Below are positions 19,970 to 31,799 of a stretch of 64,000 nucleotides of DNA, in pieces. The stretch lies in contig JAMWFC010000085.1 in assembly GCA_027475525.1 (NCBI GenBank), forward strand, positions 372,001 through 436,000, written 5' to 3'. The position numbers and the translations under genes were made by a program. Positions within the stretch are counted from its first letter, which is position 1, and every line of letters begins with the position of its first letter. This DNA is from Macrolepiota albuminosa (taxonomy: Eukaryota > Basidiomycota > Agaricomycetes > Agaricales > Agaricaceae). The notes beneath the pieces were generated by a model. The model was given only the letters and a program-made list of their open reading frames with translations, was not told where the DNA came from and searched no databases.

Positions 19970-21089
19970 TGATAGGCTTCTACTCGGACTGAGCGCATTA
20001 AGGGACATTATAGGCCGACCAACACTTGACACACTAAAGGCTCTAGCGACCAGCCTTGGGTACAGAGCAGCCCTAGCGCGGGCGCTCTATGGCAAGACTT
20101 ATCCATTCATCTCAATCACCAGTATCAGCCCCTCAGCGCACTCCACTCAGTTACTTTGAAGACCAAGAAGACTCAGGACTCATAGCGCTAGCATAACGGC
20201 GGGAGGGGACTCTGACCAAACCCCGATCAGTACTGGAAGGAGTTAGCAATTGGCGCTGTCAATCACCGAGGCACCTCAATCAGAAGTCTAAAAGAATCAA
20301 TGACGACGAGACAGGATACACGCAGACCCGACATTTAAATCTATCAAAAGATGGTACAATGTTTAGCGCCGGAATTAGCGCTCACGGCATCTGTCGAGGA
20401 TTCTCCGACCATACCCCGGGATGGCATGGCCAATTAAATTACATCAAAAAGTGAGCAAACTTGTACCACTTCTAAGTAGTTTTAGAGTCGCCGTTGGTCG
20501 CCGTCACCCATGTGCTGCAGGTCAAAAGTGAGCAAACTTGTACCACTTCTAAGTAGTTTTAGAGTCGCCGTTGGTCGCCGTCACCCATGTGCTGCAGGTT
20601 GCCATTGACAGGTGGCCGTTAGCTACAGTCACGAAGGGAGGCGCTAATCGGTAGCGCCGTCAATGGACTTATTTTGGAAATAATGTAGCGCATAGTATAA
20701 AAACTAGCTACTTGCCATGTATATAACAACGAATCGTAACCTCTTGAGCACCCAGTTACACTTAGCGTTCAAATCGCGCTAGCGTTGCCTGACTTTGCCA
20801 CCAAGTTCGGCGCTAGCTTCGTCTATCTCGTCTTCATCGTTTACGGTGCCACCTACGGGCACGCTACGCTGCGCTATTCGTTTATTTCTCTATAACTTCT
20901 CCTAAACTACGACGCTTACCACTTGCTAGGTAGCACCCGAGGCGCTATCGTCTAGCGCATCGCCCTATCACCTCTGCTCGAGCACACCGGGACCCTGCCG
21001 GGACTCCTCACAAACCCGTATGCCAGGCGCTGGAGACGGCGTTGTACTGCGTATACGTCCAGCGCACCCAACCACAGTTGGCGTCATCA
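19970..21089 (+). mobile_element. Gypsy-G 3' LTR
   Basis: 1120 bp, exactly 77 bp longer than the 5' LTR; the excess is the tandem copy at 20447. Otherwise collinear with no indel. Likely also drives the antisense genes, whose first ATG lies 148 bp upstream on minus. Confidence 0.92.
20447..20600. repeat. 77-bp tandem copy 18
   Basis: Copies 20447-20523 and 20524-20600. They share 76 bases and differ in the last one: C as in the 5' LTR, then T as in the rest of this LTR. This base is the first difference between the two LTRs. Confidence 0.95.
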
Positions 21090-21808
21090 CCGGAATATCA
21101 TCCGGGACCCTCCCTCCAACCCCACAGGGCGCGCCCTGCCATCACAACTACCGGCACTGCCATTACGCACATCAAGGACCGCCATCAGCTGCCATCAGCC
21201 CTGATCAACAATCAGATCACGCGATTCGCTTCTGGCCATCACGCATCACGCATCACAGCTCCCTCCGCACCAATTGATCATGCGCCCCACACACGCGATC
21301 CAAGTATACAGCCCCAGCCCGCTACTCAATGATCCCCGGAACCCATCCCAGACACCCCAGAACCCCGAGACCCAATCCTGTAGTACTTATAGCATAGTTC
21401 CCCATTGTATTCGTTAGTCTTGATATTACACTGCTTTACACTGCTTTAACTTGGTTACTTGAATTGTTGTGTGCCCTCTACTTGACTGGTATGCATTGAC
21501 TGGCACACTTGACTGGCACACTTGGATAATCGCGTGCTCTAAGATTGGTACGCACTTTGCGACTTTAACTTACTAACTTGGTCTCGTCTTAAAACTTCCA
21601 GTTCACGACTCGACCCCCACCCTACCCTCAGCTACTCACAACCCAAAACTCCTGGACCAAGTCCCCTCTCTCGGGATTGCCCCCGTCCACGTCTTGAACC
21701 CCGGAGTCCTAGCCCCAGAGTTCCAGACACCCGAGTATTCATAGGTCAAGTCCACATTGTAAGGGCGATTGCTTTCCTGGAAAGCCCCTGACTCAGCGGA
21801 ATCTGACA

Positions 21809-23900
21809 AATTTGCTTTTTAATTAGTCTCACTCTATTATTTCTTCCAAGTGCAAATAACAGCAGTAGTGGCATTATGAAGTTTGATAAAGAAGGTTTAT
21901 ATTGAGCAGACATTCTAGATATAAGATTCTGTAAAAAGCATCTTATCTTTCAGGCAAATGAGTTTCAGATATATTTATAGCAGTTTCACCAACTACAGGC
22001 TGATTAACTGATTTCACTCTATTATCCCCTCTATGTACAGCAGCTAGTAGAGGTACCACTATTAAAGGCATATAAGGAGCTCTATATGCAGAAAGAGGTA
22101 GAGGTGGTATTATTCTAAGAGTTGTATTTTGCAAAGAAGCATTCTATTCTTTAGGTAAATGAGTTTCAGAAATAGCTTTAGCAAATAAATTTTTAGCAAC
22201 AATTGATGGTATAATAGGCCTTCTCAAAGAGCTAGAAGTATTGCTTTCAGATCTTATATCAGAGCTTGAAGTCATCTGATTATTTCCTTTAATTATTCCC
22301 AGATTCTATAATCCCAAATCTTACATTCTCAGATGCAAAGAAGTCCACAGCAATAGTTGGTTTAATAAGCCTCTCCAAAAAGCTAAAAGCAATTTGATTA
22401 TTTTCTCTGATTCTTATGTTTTTAGATTCTATATCATTAGTTTCAAAATATAGAAATGATATAACCACTTATATAGATTTTCTACTTCTACTTGCATGAT
22501 AATCAGTTATTTGTAACTGTTAGAGCCTGTTTTGAATCCTAGCCTGCTGTTTTTGACTTTTAAAAGTACTAAATTCATTATTAAAATGAGGAGTTGAAAA
22601 TTTCCTGAAAAAATAATTTTTTAAGCATTTTTATAGCTTAAAACTATTGAAAGACACTTACATAATAAGTATATCAATAGCTTAAAGTTGACAAAATATT
22701 ACTGTAAGCTTAATTGAATTTTTCTTGGAATTTTCAGATTTTCTAAATAATTATAAAGCTTAAAAACAGTAAAAGTCACTTATAGAATGAGTTGTCATAG
22801 CCCAAAGTTTTATTATAAGCTGAATTGAATTTTTTCTGATTTTTCTGTGTTTTTTTTTGTTAAAAAATTTTAAGCATTTTTTAAGCTTAAGTATATTAAA
22901 AATCACTTATAATGATCAATCAATAGTTAAAAGTTGTTGAGCTATTGAATGTTTGTCAAGATTCATGAATCAATCAATTATTATTTAATTTGTAGTTGAG
23001 TTTAAAAATTTCTCAATAAGAATGTTTGTTAATATTTGTTTACTAAATTGACGAACCAGAATAGTGGAACCAGATAAGCTACAGTAAGCTCATCTACTGC
23101 TAGAATGGTGGAGACCTACATAGACGCAGTACTAGAGAAGCTTGCAGACCCAGAAGCTGAGCATGTGAAAAATCACTTTTTACAACCTCCTAATAGAAAC
23201 AAAGCCAAGAAATTCAATGACCCTTCTGAGGAGACTATAGTCTCATCAACAGATGATGATGCCAGAACAGAGGATCAGCAGTTAAAAACTGCTTCTACTA
23301 TCTGCCTGCAGGTATTTTGGAATTTACATCCAAAGATGACAAAATTCACTATCAGATGCAACTACAATGCTATGCTTCAGCACATACAGTAGTGCTTAGT
23401 CAACAAGGGCACAATATGCCCCATATATTCAGTACAAAAATACTGATTTAATTGTTTATATTCTGTTATTAAAACTTCAGATATATTTGCAATGCAAGGC
23501 TGCAAGACAATCAGAAGTATCAACTCCCTGAAGCTACATGTCCAAGAAATGCTTGGCATATTGTAATTAAGACATAGGAGTAGAGCTAGTTGAGGCACTA
23601 GCATATATGCAGAAAGTGCCTGATGTAACACTGATGAGTAATTTCCATATTCTAGCAGTTCAAGAGTGGCATAAGGAGCCTCCTGACATGTACATCCAAG
23701 ACTCTAGAGCAGATAACTCAAGTTTAGATAGTCAAGCCAGCATAGCCTGCAAAGTAGAAAGCAAGGCATTCATAATGGCATGTAAATGGCCAAGTCATAA
23801 ATGCAACTATGCAGCATATTAAAGTATGCACAATAGTGATCTCAGGACTAAGGAATATTCTTTTATAGATAATCAGAGCATTGTATTTGAGGGCACTAAG
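21809..23900. other. AT-rich decayed sequence
   Basis: No gene. A motif is repeated at 21950-21990 and 22150-22180 (AAATGAGTTTCAGA... on plus). Open frames such as 23105-23392 are short and of biased composition; I do not call them. Confidence 0.5.
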
Positions 23901-24128
23901 TATAGCATAGTGCACTATGTAGCTACAGCCATATAGCTTTTATTTAGTAGAATTATATTATTATATTTATTATAATATAATTTTATTTATATTATTATAA
24001 ATATCTACTTAGATGCTGCTTATTAAGCAGCTTATATTTTGTTCTAAACTACATAGTGTCAATAGACTAGACTGGTCAGATTCTGTGTATATGAACACTA
24101 AGCTATTAAACCCTGTAACTTCATTACA
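23901..24128. mobile_element. Small LTR-like element, family F, copy 1
   Basis: About 228 bp, TATAGCATAGTGCACTATG...TTCATTACA. Aligns end to end with the 234-bp element at 56292-56525, which has TG...CA ends and a target duplication. Here the first dinucleotide is TA and no duplication is seen; most differences are G/A or C/T. Sits at the truncated end of the copia remnant. Confidence 0.6.
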
Positions 24129-24139
24129 TTTTTTTGAAT

Positions 24140-25644
24140 CAGCTAGCTAGAATTTATTGCCTAGCATCTGATATCAGTCATAGAGTTCATTGACAAAACT
24201 TTATCAGCTTCTCGAGCTTCTTGCACAGCCCCTTCATGCAAATTTTAGACAATAAATTGATGAGTAACCCTGTACCTACAGTCACCACAGATAGTGGGTG
24301 CAATGTCTACAACTTATAGGGTCTGGTGGACACAGGAAAGGAGGGCATTTTGCTGCTAATCTCATTATGCACGCCTTTCCCATCAGTGTACAATGCATAC
24401 GTTCTACACATCCTATGTGAGCTGATGTGTATTGCTCCAACTTCCAGGATGATACCCTTTTCCTTATACCATCTTTTGTGGTTGTCACCATTGAGTTTGC
24501 CATCCTTTCCAGTATGCAAGATCATGAGTCGTTGACCAGTCTCATTCTTTTGGGCTAAAATCCATGCTTTAAGTTCATTGAAGCTATCACTCTTAGTCTT
24601 TAGTGGTATAGACCATGGTTTATTGGTGTAGTTGTCAACAATATTCATAATGTAGTTATTGCCTGTCCTTGATGTAACAGCCATCTATCTAGCCAGATCT
24701 ATCCAAACTTTCTCTAATCTCCTAGTAGCTCTATGCCCTTCATCCTCTTTCCTCCTCTTTGGTGCCAGCATTCGGATCTGTTTATCCAGGATGCAATGGT
24801 CACATTTAGGAGGTTTAGAGTGGAAGAATAAGGACATACCTTGAACTATGCCTGCACATGCCATCTCAATTATGGACTGATAGTTTGCATGTCCTAGGCG
24901 TAAGTGCCATGAGTGGAGGTCAGGAGATTTGTAGACCATGAAAGCTTGGTCATTGGAGAGATTAAGAGCATAGAGGCCTCAAGTAGGGATAAGGGTAGCT
25001 GATGCTATTGCTTTTCCGTTGCTATCATATAGTGTGGCCTTTGAATTATCAAAGGTAGCCATCATGTTTAGGTGTTTGACTAGTTTGCTTATAGAGAGAA
25101 GCTGGACTGTGGACTTGGAAACATATAATGCATTTTCAAGGTTGAGGTGTTCTCCTTCTGCAGTGTGCAGGTGTATAGTGCCTACTCCAGTTGCAAATAT
25201 GGCTGACCCTCCAACACCTCAAATGGGACGGTGTTGGACTGATTTGATGGTGACAAAGTCTTTGACATTAGGGAAAATGTGGATCATGGCTCCCAAGTCA
25301 ATAAAAAATGGATTTGGAGAGGTCTCCTCACATAATAGTGCAAGTTGGGGATCAAAATTGAATTGATGATCATCCTGGGCAGTTGTCTCCTACTCAAGAG
25401 GAATCCAAACATCAACCTCAAGTGCTTTGACGTCAGCCAGTGTGTGTGTCTCTGGCAATTTGACGGATGCAAGTCCTGCAAACTCTGGAGTGGCTGTGGC
25501 ATTAGATTTTTTAGTCTGTGTTGCTAAGTATGCAGCGATGGTATTGGAATCTGCTTCAATTGTAAAATTGTTTCCCCCTGAGAGTGTGAATGTGACCTTG
25601 GTCATCTTTTTCTTGTCTTTGTTGTGTTTCTCATAGAAAGCTAG
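24140..25644 (-). pseudogene. Copia protease and integrase fragment
   Basis: Minus strand. Protease loop FFIDLGAMIHIFPNV near 25290 has Leu where the active-site Ser/Thr stands (FFIDSGA usual). The pre-integrase zinc block is HSWHLRLGHANYQSI...KCDHCILDKQ (about 24770-24930). Integrase core: RTGNNYIMNIVDNYTNKPW with the first Asp, then KAWILAQKNETGQ; the region expected to hold the second Asp reads LHTGKDGKLNG. Several stops, at about 25230 and 24980 among others. Dead copy. Confidence 0.75.
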
Positions 25645-26523
25645 TCACGCCTTCCTTGACTCATCTAAGGTCTTCCTAGCCATTGCTCCTCCTTCAAGAA
25701 TGCACCACGGTGTAGTGTGGCCCATGTAGACATAGATAGGGTGTTCCTGAGCTTTACAAGTGGAGCATGTAATCTTGCTACTTTTCTGGCCTTTAGCCAG
25801 TAGTGCTGTTGAAGGGGTATTGTCAGGTGCATTGCCCACTTTGTCGGCTTCTAGAAGGGTCTGTTCTTCTTTGAGGAAATGCCTAATCTCTGTTGGGCCA
25901 TAAGTCTCCATGCCTTGTCTGAGATTGTGGGATATGATCAACCAGATATAAGCAAATGATCTATCAGACAGGAAGGAGAGCACAGCAATTGATTTCAAAA
26001 GTTCTTTGGTGACCTTGCCTGCATCAAATGCATGGTCAATTTTCTCAAAGATTGCATCAACCATTTTGGTGAGTGGCTCTGCCAGAGAGCACTTTGTGGT
26101 AACCGCTTCTTGCAACAGTTGAACCTGCCTACTTGGGACAGCGCCACCGTGCCAGATCTTCAGGTATTCCCAGAGGGTCACTAGATCCTCTTCATCTGCA
26201 CATAGCTTCCGTTCAGACATGGATATTGCTTGTTTCAGAAAGGCGCAGGTCTGGTGTTTATTTGACATCCAGGCATAGTAGGCTCAAGGTGCATAGGTGG
26301 CATGTAGAGCAGAAGGTGGGTCGAAGATATAGTCTCAAAGCTGTACCATGAAAAGTTCAAGCTTTATAGCGAAAACCCAGTCTATATACTTGCCATCATC
26401 TTTTTCCAGGATGTGACCACACCAAGATGCCATGATCCTCCCTACTGGCAGCATGATGGGGTTGTTGCCATTGTCAACAAGTCTTATTTTCACAATTTGT
26501 GTAGCAGATGGAGTTTCTGGCAT
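25645..26523 (-). pseudogene. Copia gag
   Basis: N-terminal frame 26335-26523 (MPETPSATQIVK...) and main frame 25645-26268 (about 207 codons), separated by stops. Main frame has LTKMVDAIFEKIDHAF, LSFLSDRSFAYIWLIISHNL and a Cys/His block CSTCKAQEHPIYVYMGHTTPWC with altered spacing, followed by GGAMARKTLDESRKA, the usual tail of fungal copia gag zinc knuckles. Confidence 0.75.
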
Positions 26524-27252
26524 GCTGAGTGGCTGGTCTTTCAGAGTAAGACATCACTGTAAGAAGCACTTTTCAGTGGCTCAGTCACCATTGTATGCAT
26601 CTAGTGATTAATGCATTGTAGTAATAAAAACAAGACTCAGAGTGTTTTCAGACAGTTCTATATATTATATTCATTTAGTAGTAAGATAATGTACTCTAAG
26701 TATGTAGAAAAATAAAGAATAGTAGTTTGAACTTCACCTCAAAGTGTTTTCAGACACACCTGAGGTAGACAACATGTAAGTGTTCAAAATATATCTAGTA
26801 CAGGTAATTACAGATTAACAAATGCTGGGAAAACATGGTTAATAAATGAGAACAAAAAATAAGGTACAGAAAAAGAAAAGGCAAACATATGTTGAGGATA
26901 TGTCTGAGATCTTTGATCCAACTTGTAGGAATTTGTTGCTGAGGTTTGTTTTAACATCTATATAGATGTACTAGATAGAAAATCTGTGTTCATGAAGCAG
27001 CTGGTGAGATCAAAGCTTTAAGGCAAATAGCTAGATGCAGCTCAACTGCTGGAGCAGTTTCAGGAATTAAAAGAGTTGAATATATTGGCCCTGGAGAATC
27101 TGAAAGGACCTAGGCTATAGTATCAGTAGTTCAGTAGAGAGTGAAGAGTTTGGTAGTGTGATGTTTGAAGAAGGTTTGAGTTGCAGCTGAGCCTCCAAGT
27201 AAGCAAACAAGTCCATGTTTCAACCTGAGAGTCTAGAGCATTTGAGGAAGAA
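26524..27252. other. AT-rich stretch, nothing recognised
   Basis: Flank of the copia gag; might hold the remains of its leader and 5' LTR, but I find no TG...CA block with duplication. Confidence 0.4.
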
Positions 27253-27809
27253 TATCAGGAGACTCCTCATTCCTTCTTTTGTTCACTCCTTATTTTTTCA
27301 TTCTCTCTTCATTCATTTTCTTATTTCTTCTGTCATTCTTTTACTTTACTGCTTCTATTCTTTCAACACTATCTATTAGTACTACTTTGAGCCTTTGAGG
27401 TGCTCTGATTCTTTAGCTATTATTCAAACATAGACTTGTTCTCTTTGGATCTCCCTCTGCCAAGTGAGTAGTTATTATAATATTGTTAGTATATACTCTA
27501 ATATACTTTGAATCTGTTAGAACTCAATTTTTATGTTAGACTAAAAGACAAAGTAAGTCCTCAGTTCAATGTATGATTGACTGAGAGTGTTTGTTGACCT
27601 GCATGTATATATATATATATTGTAACAATGGTGGTTTAGTTGTCAGAGCCATAGTATGGCCAGCAGTTGGTCAAACAATGGAACAAAGAGAGAGAAAAGA
27701 TAGAGATGAATACAGAAGACAAATGAGGTGGCCATAGTGTGTTTTACTAACAGGATCTCCCTCTGCCAGCTGTGTAACTGAGCCATAGCCTCCAGAGGTT
27801 GCCCTTACA
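27253..27809. mobile_element. Solo LTR, family E, with nested LTR
   Basis: TATCAGGAGACTCCTC...GCCCTTACA, aligning to 1738-2255 with the initial TG now TA. Target duplication AAGAA at 27248-27252 and 27810-27814, exact. Split by the element at 27515. Confidence 0.85.
27515..27752. mobile_element. Solo LTR, copia-like, family G
   Basis: 238 bp, TGTTAGAACTC...TTACTAACA, with inverted TGTTAG/CTAACA ends typical of copia LTRs. Flanked by GAATC (27510-27514) and GGATC (27753-27757), one transition apart. Contains a short TA run at 27608-27620. Confidence 0.8.
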
Positions 27810-30328
27810 AAGAATCTAAATTGGAAGAATGAGTCATATAGAGGCTCAAAAAAGTATCCCAATATTTCATAGCTTTTGAAAGATGGCATTGGCATGTAAG
27901 ATTGGAAGTACTTAAAATTTTGAATAAATCATGTAAAAGACTATGGCATTGTAGCTACAGACTGCATCTAGAATTATGTAATTTGAATCAAAATTGATGG
28001 AGTAATAGCCATATTAAAATATTTACTTATTGGAACACTGTTTTGAGCATCTCTAACTTTGCAGGATTATCCCTATTCTACTCAGAGATAAAAAGTAAGT
28101 TGCATGTGTAAATATAAACCCTGCAGAGGCTAAAACCTCATGGGAAAGTAACAATAGAGAGCTAAAAAAAGCTTAGGTTCTGAGGTCTACTTTAGTAGAC
28201 CAAGGTTTTACTACCTGCTTTGGCACATATTTTGTCCTGGAAATTTGTGCCTCTCATGTGACCTTAGCTATTGCTGTGCCTCTTCCCTTCCAGCTATTTC
28301 TACTGGTTATATCCTCAAAATTTGCTCTCTTTTGGCTATATTTACCAGCTATTTCTACCAGCTATTACCACTATGTCCTCAAAATTTGCTCTCTTTCAGC
28401 TATCTTTATTAGCTATTTGTCTTTAAAATTTGCTCCTCTTTTCTGCTATCTCTGCTGGGTAATTAATTAATTTTTTTATATTGAAAGATTATACTTTTAT
28501 TTTTTATATATTTATATTTTAAGTTGTTTTTTTCTGTGTTGAGTGCATTATTTTTTTTTCTTTTACCAAGAAAAGATTCTGTTTTTCATATATATATATG
28601 TGTTTTTTGAATATGTGTATGTTTTTTCTTGAATATGTGCATATGTTTTTTTTAATATATGTAATTTGTTTCATGTTGTTAAATGTCTTATTTATTATTG
28701 TAACTTATTATATTTAGTACTTAGCAAGAGGAGCATGCATGAACATTGTACAATTATGTAATAATTTTTTTTTGCTTTGGCAGTCATTATCCTGTTCTCT
28801 TCATTTACTTTCATTTTTGAAAATTATACCATATAATGTCTTGTTTATTATTGTAATTTATTATATCTAGTACTTAGAAAGAGGAGCATGCATGAACATT
28901 GTACAATTATGTGATAATTTTTTGCTCTAGCAGTCATTACCCTGTTCTCTTTATTTATTTTCATCTTTGAAAACTAGATCACATTGTCTTTGGAATTCAT
29001 AAAAACTTTTTGAATTATTTTTTCTGTAAGCTTGTATAGATCCAGTTTTCTGTCTGATAAAATATGCTTATATAAGCTGTTGCTTCAGTAATGGTTTATT
29101 GCTTGATCAATCTGTTCTGAAATTGCATTTTGACATATTGATTGAGTTTATAAATTTGCTTTCTTTTAGCATTTTATACCTAGTTGTCAATCTGCTATGA
29201 TGCTAAGTATCATTGAATAAATATATGTACATGAGAGTTGTCAATTTATAACTCCTTTTATGCATATTTACAGAGTCAACCGTGATGATTTTAAGTCTCT
29301 TATTTACATTAACTAATACATTTAATATATTGAAATAAATAATTGGAGAGGCTATTAGAAACTAAGAAACTTTGATTAATTATCTTGGATATAAATTTTA
29401 TCTTGTGCTTATATAGCACCAAGAAATACCTACAAGAAGCAGGTTCATATCTCACTTTTTGCATAGTTTGTTGTATTACTCAAACTATTTCTGTTTACAG
29501 GCTATAAATATGAAGCCACAATTGCAGAGAGATACATCTGTTTTTGTATAGAAGTCATATTGATGTCAATATCTTCTATGTCTACAGAGACAATAATAAA
29601 AATTGAAGGCTTTGAAGTTAAGTCTCTATGTTTTATTGTCTACTTATCAATACAGATCATGCCATCCAATTCTTGGATTTATGTTGATAGACACTAATAT
29701 ATATGATCAACTTCCTCAATCATTGAGAAACCCCTCCCTTAAAACTCACTCAAAAGCTCAACTCATTTAAATTTGATCTCAAGTTTCATACAAATAGTAG
29801 CTAGAATTTCTCTCTCTGATTCAGTAATTGTGCCATTGGTCTCTTTTTGACTATTCAATTTTATAGACAGTCATTGACAAAACCCTACTGTAGACCTTGG
29901 TATTGCCATGTGCTGCAGCAGCCCATCCCTATTGATAATTTATAAAGTGCTTCCTGACCAGAGTTGTGAGCCTTGTTCTGCTGTAAGAAGAACCTCCAGA
30001 AATTGCTTAATGTTGCATTGTGATGCTTTTAGAGCTGAAGCCTTGAAACTAGGACTAGGAGAAGGGAAGAGGCAGAGAGAAGAGGAATTTCCTGATATGT
30101 AAGTACAATATAAAACAATTTGGTCCAGAAGATGGCCTAGGCACTGCTGTATCTAGAATATGTTTCTGATAGAAAGAAAGGTCAAAGAAACCTGTCATTT
30201 CTTTCTTCTCCACCTCATTAACATAGACAAAGGCAAATTTCCTTTGTTAAAGGACTTTTTCTAGTAGGAATTGACACACTTTTTCTTTAAGGAATACTGA
30301 TGTGTACTTGGATATCTGTGTAAATAAC
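27810..30328. other. AT-rich intergenic, internal duplication
   Basis: No gene called. A unit of about 155 bp around TTAGTACTTAG..AGAGGAGCATGCATGAACATTG occurs at 28695-28770 and again at 28845-28925 with divergence. TA-rich tracts at 28590. The open frame 29908-30102 has no support. Confidence 0.45.
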
Positions 30329-31799
30329 CTACACCATATCTGGCGTCTTCTCTTTTGTGACAGTCTCTATGGGCTGGCTACCAATGACACTACATGTGTG
30401 GGTGTCCCCAAAGCCTATACCTGCTGGTTCCCTTAACAACATGGACTCAGGAACTATTTCTGAGCATGCAAATGCAAGAGCACTGATCGTTACTGTTCGA
30501 TCTGTAGGTACTTCTCTATCATTGCCATTTGAATTGCTAAGCATGAAGACTTCAACAAGAGAACGTTGCTGATTGACAAGGTAGATGACGATTGTTGGGT
30601 ACATTCCCTGTTATCAAGTCGTATTACCACATATTACCAGAGGGTTGAAGTGCTCCGCATCGGACTCACAGTCAATAACGAGTATCCAGCGAAGATGGCA
30701 GTCTCGAAGAAATCATAGCCTGAATAGTGATTGTAAGGCAGGAAACTGAATATGATGTTCAACCCCTGGACCTTAAAGTCAATACACTCATCTCGTTGCT
30801 CAAAGATTCAAACATACCTGAAGTAAGAGAAATGCAAGACCCGTGTCTACAATAATGGCAAGGACTTTGAGAACCTTGGAAGGGTTTTTGTGGAGCCCAA
30901 GTTCCTTTCGAGATCTCAGGTGCAACCTGAGAGATACTTAATCCGCTAGTGCATACAGAAGCAATAGCTAAACAGACCATAGGGTATGTAACACCAAGAG
31001 GGTGGCAAATGTGTTGGCCAAGAATGAGAAGGCCAGGGAAGCATCCAGAAAAACATTGACAAGGCTAAGTGGGAGGTTCATGAATGCTATGAACCACCGA
31101 AAATCCGATGCTAGAATTGCTAGACGTGTGAAACCAGAAGCTGGGAACATCATCCATATGGCTCACAATCCATGGTTCATCACTCACCAGTGCTTGCTAC
31201 CACCAGGAGAATGGGCAACACCACGATCCATCTCTTCGGATAAAGGACCCATGCCCTCCAGATTACGATGGAATCACTCAATGTCAGCTAGAATGATGTT
31301 TGGAAGAAGAAATTCTGAGACAGCCAATTTCGTACCATAAGCTGCTCTAATGCTGATCGAACAACCTCGTAACGCCAAGCTACGTAGTTGAACTCTGCCA
31401 TTGTCTTGCTGTTGAATGTCAAAGCTGTCTGATCCATGAGACAGTACTTGACATTCTGGATAAAAACTGCAATATCAAGGGCCCAATAAATTGAGACAAG
31501 AATAAAGTTTATAAATGTGGTGGAGAAGATGATGATCGATGGCAATGACTTCAATCCTCGTTTACTGGGAGAGGCATCAGAAAGACTCAAGACTCTGGCA
31601 GCAATCACATACATCATTATCGTCATGGTGGCGATGAAGATTACTACAAAGGTCCCTATTACCAGGTTTCAGTGTTAATATAGCAGAATATCAAAAGGTC
31701 TGCACCGTATAAGAAGGATTCAGTAATGCTTCTAGTTAAGCCAGACAAGATGCTATAGCCAACCATCTTTATCACATAAACGTCCGCGGAGGTTAGCAT
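30329..31799 (-). CDS. Multipass membrane protein, fungal 7TM-like (388 aa, 7 exons)
   Basis: Exons 31706-31799, 31336-31655, 31188-31287, 30978-31140, 30818-30926, 30670-30771, 30329-30607; introns 46-62 nt, all junctions in phase. Start MLTSADVYVIKM, then SFLYG. Hydrophobic segments: VVIFIATMTIMMYVIAA, IIIFSTTFINFILVSIYWAL, a segment with LSDSIVIWRAWVLYPKRW, LPILLVVAS, LAFSFLANTFATLLVLHTLW, KVLAIIVDTGLAFLLLQ and GMYPTIVIYLVNQQRS. The order, and the WRAW and KVLxxIVDTG-type blocks, match a family of uncharacterised seven-helix proteins common in mushrooms. The C-terminal tail is polar. Plasma membrane is likely; ligand and role unknown. No disabling change seen. Confidence 0.85.

Larger units (their letters stand above)
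6539..21089 (+). mobile_element. Gypsy-G: giant gypsy element with antisense genes
   Basis: Full-length LTR retrotransposon. LTRs are 6539-7581 and 19970-21089 (TGATAGG...GTCATCA) and are near-identical. PBS at 7585, gag, protease, RT, RNase H and integrase on plus to 14619. Then 5.3 kb with three spliced genes on minus, and a PPT before the 3' LTR. Flanking CCGG at 6535-6538 and 21090-21093 is the target duplication. Sixteen 77-bp tandem copies lie in it; without them it is about 13.3 kb. Gag-pol also has several single-base frame breaks, while the antisense genes read through. Long for a gypsy element because of the antisense block. Confidence 0.92.
6472..21808 (+). mobile_element. Gypsy-A 3' LTR (family B), split by Gypsy-G
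   Basis: LTR starts TGTCACGACCCCTCCCCTCC at 6472 and ends GAATCTGACA at 21808. The two parts, 6472-6538 and 21090-21808, join to about 782 bp and align with the uninterrupted family B solo LTR at 47954-48779. The 14.5 kb between them is Gypsy-G. Shared blocks include the CACAACTACCGGCACTGCC and CCCGGAGTCCTAGCCCC-like parts. Confidence 0.85.
24140..26523 (-). mobile_element. Ty1/copia remnant (gag, protease, integrase)
   Basis: Minus-strand element reading gag, protease, pre-integrase and integrase from right to left. RT and RNase H are absent: the frame breaks off near 24140. No LTR pair found. Order protease-integrase before RT is the copia order. Confidence 0.8.

Noticed and set aside
22000..23400. 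Possible DNA transposon remnant
   Set aside because: Short AT-rich frames without transposase motifs; no inverted ends found by eye.
28690..28925. Repeated 155-bp AT-rich unit as CRISPR-like or satellite array
   Set aside because: Only two diverged copies, no spacers, eukaryotic context.
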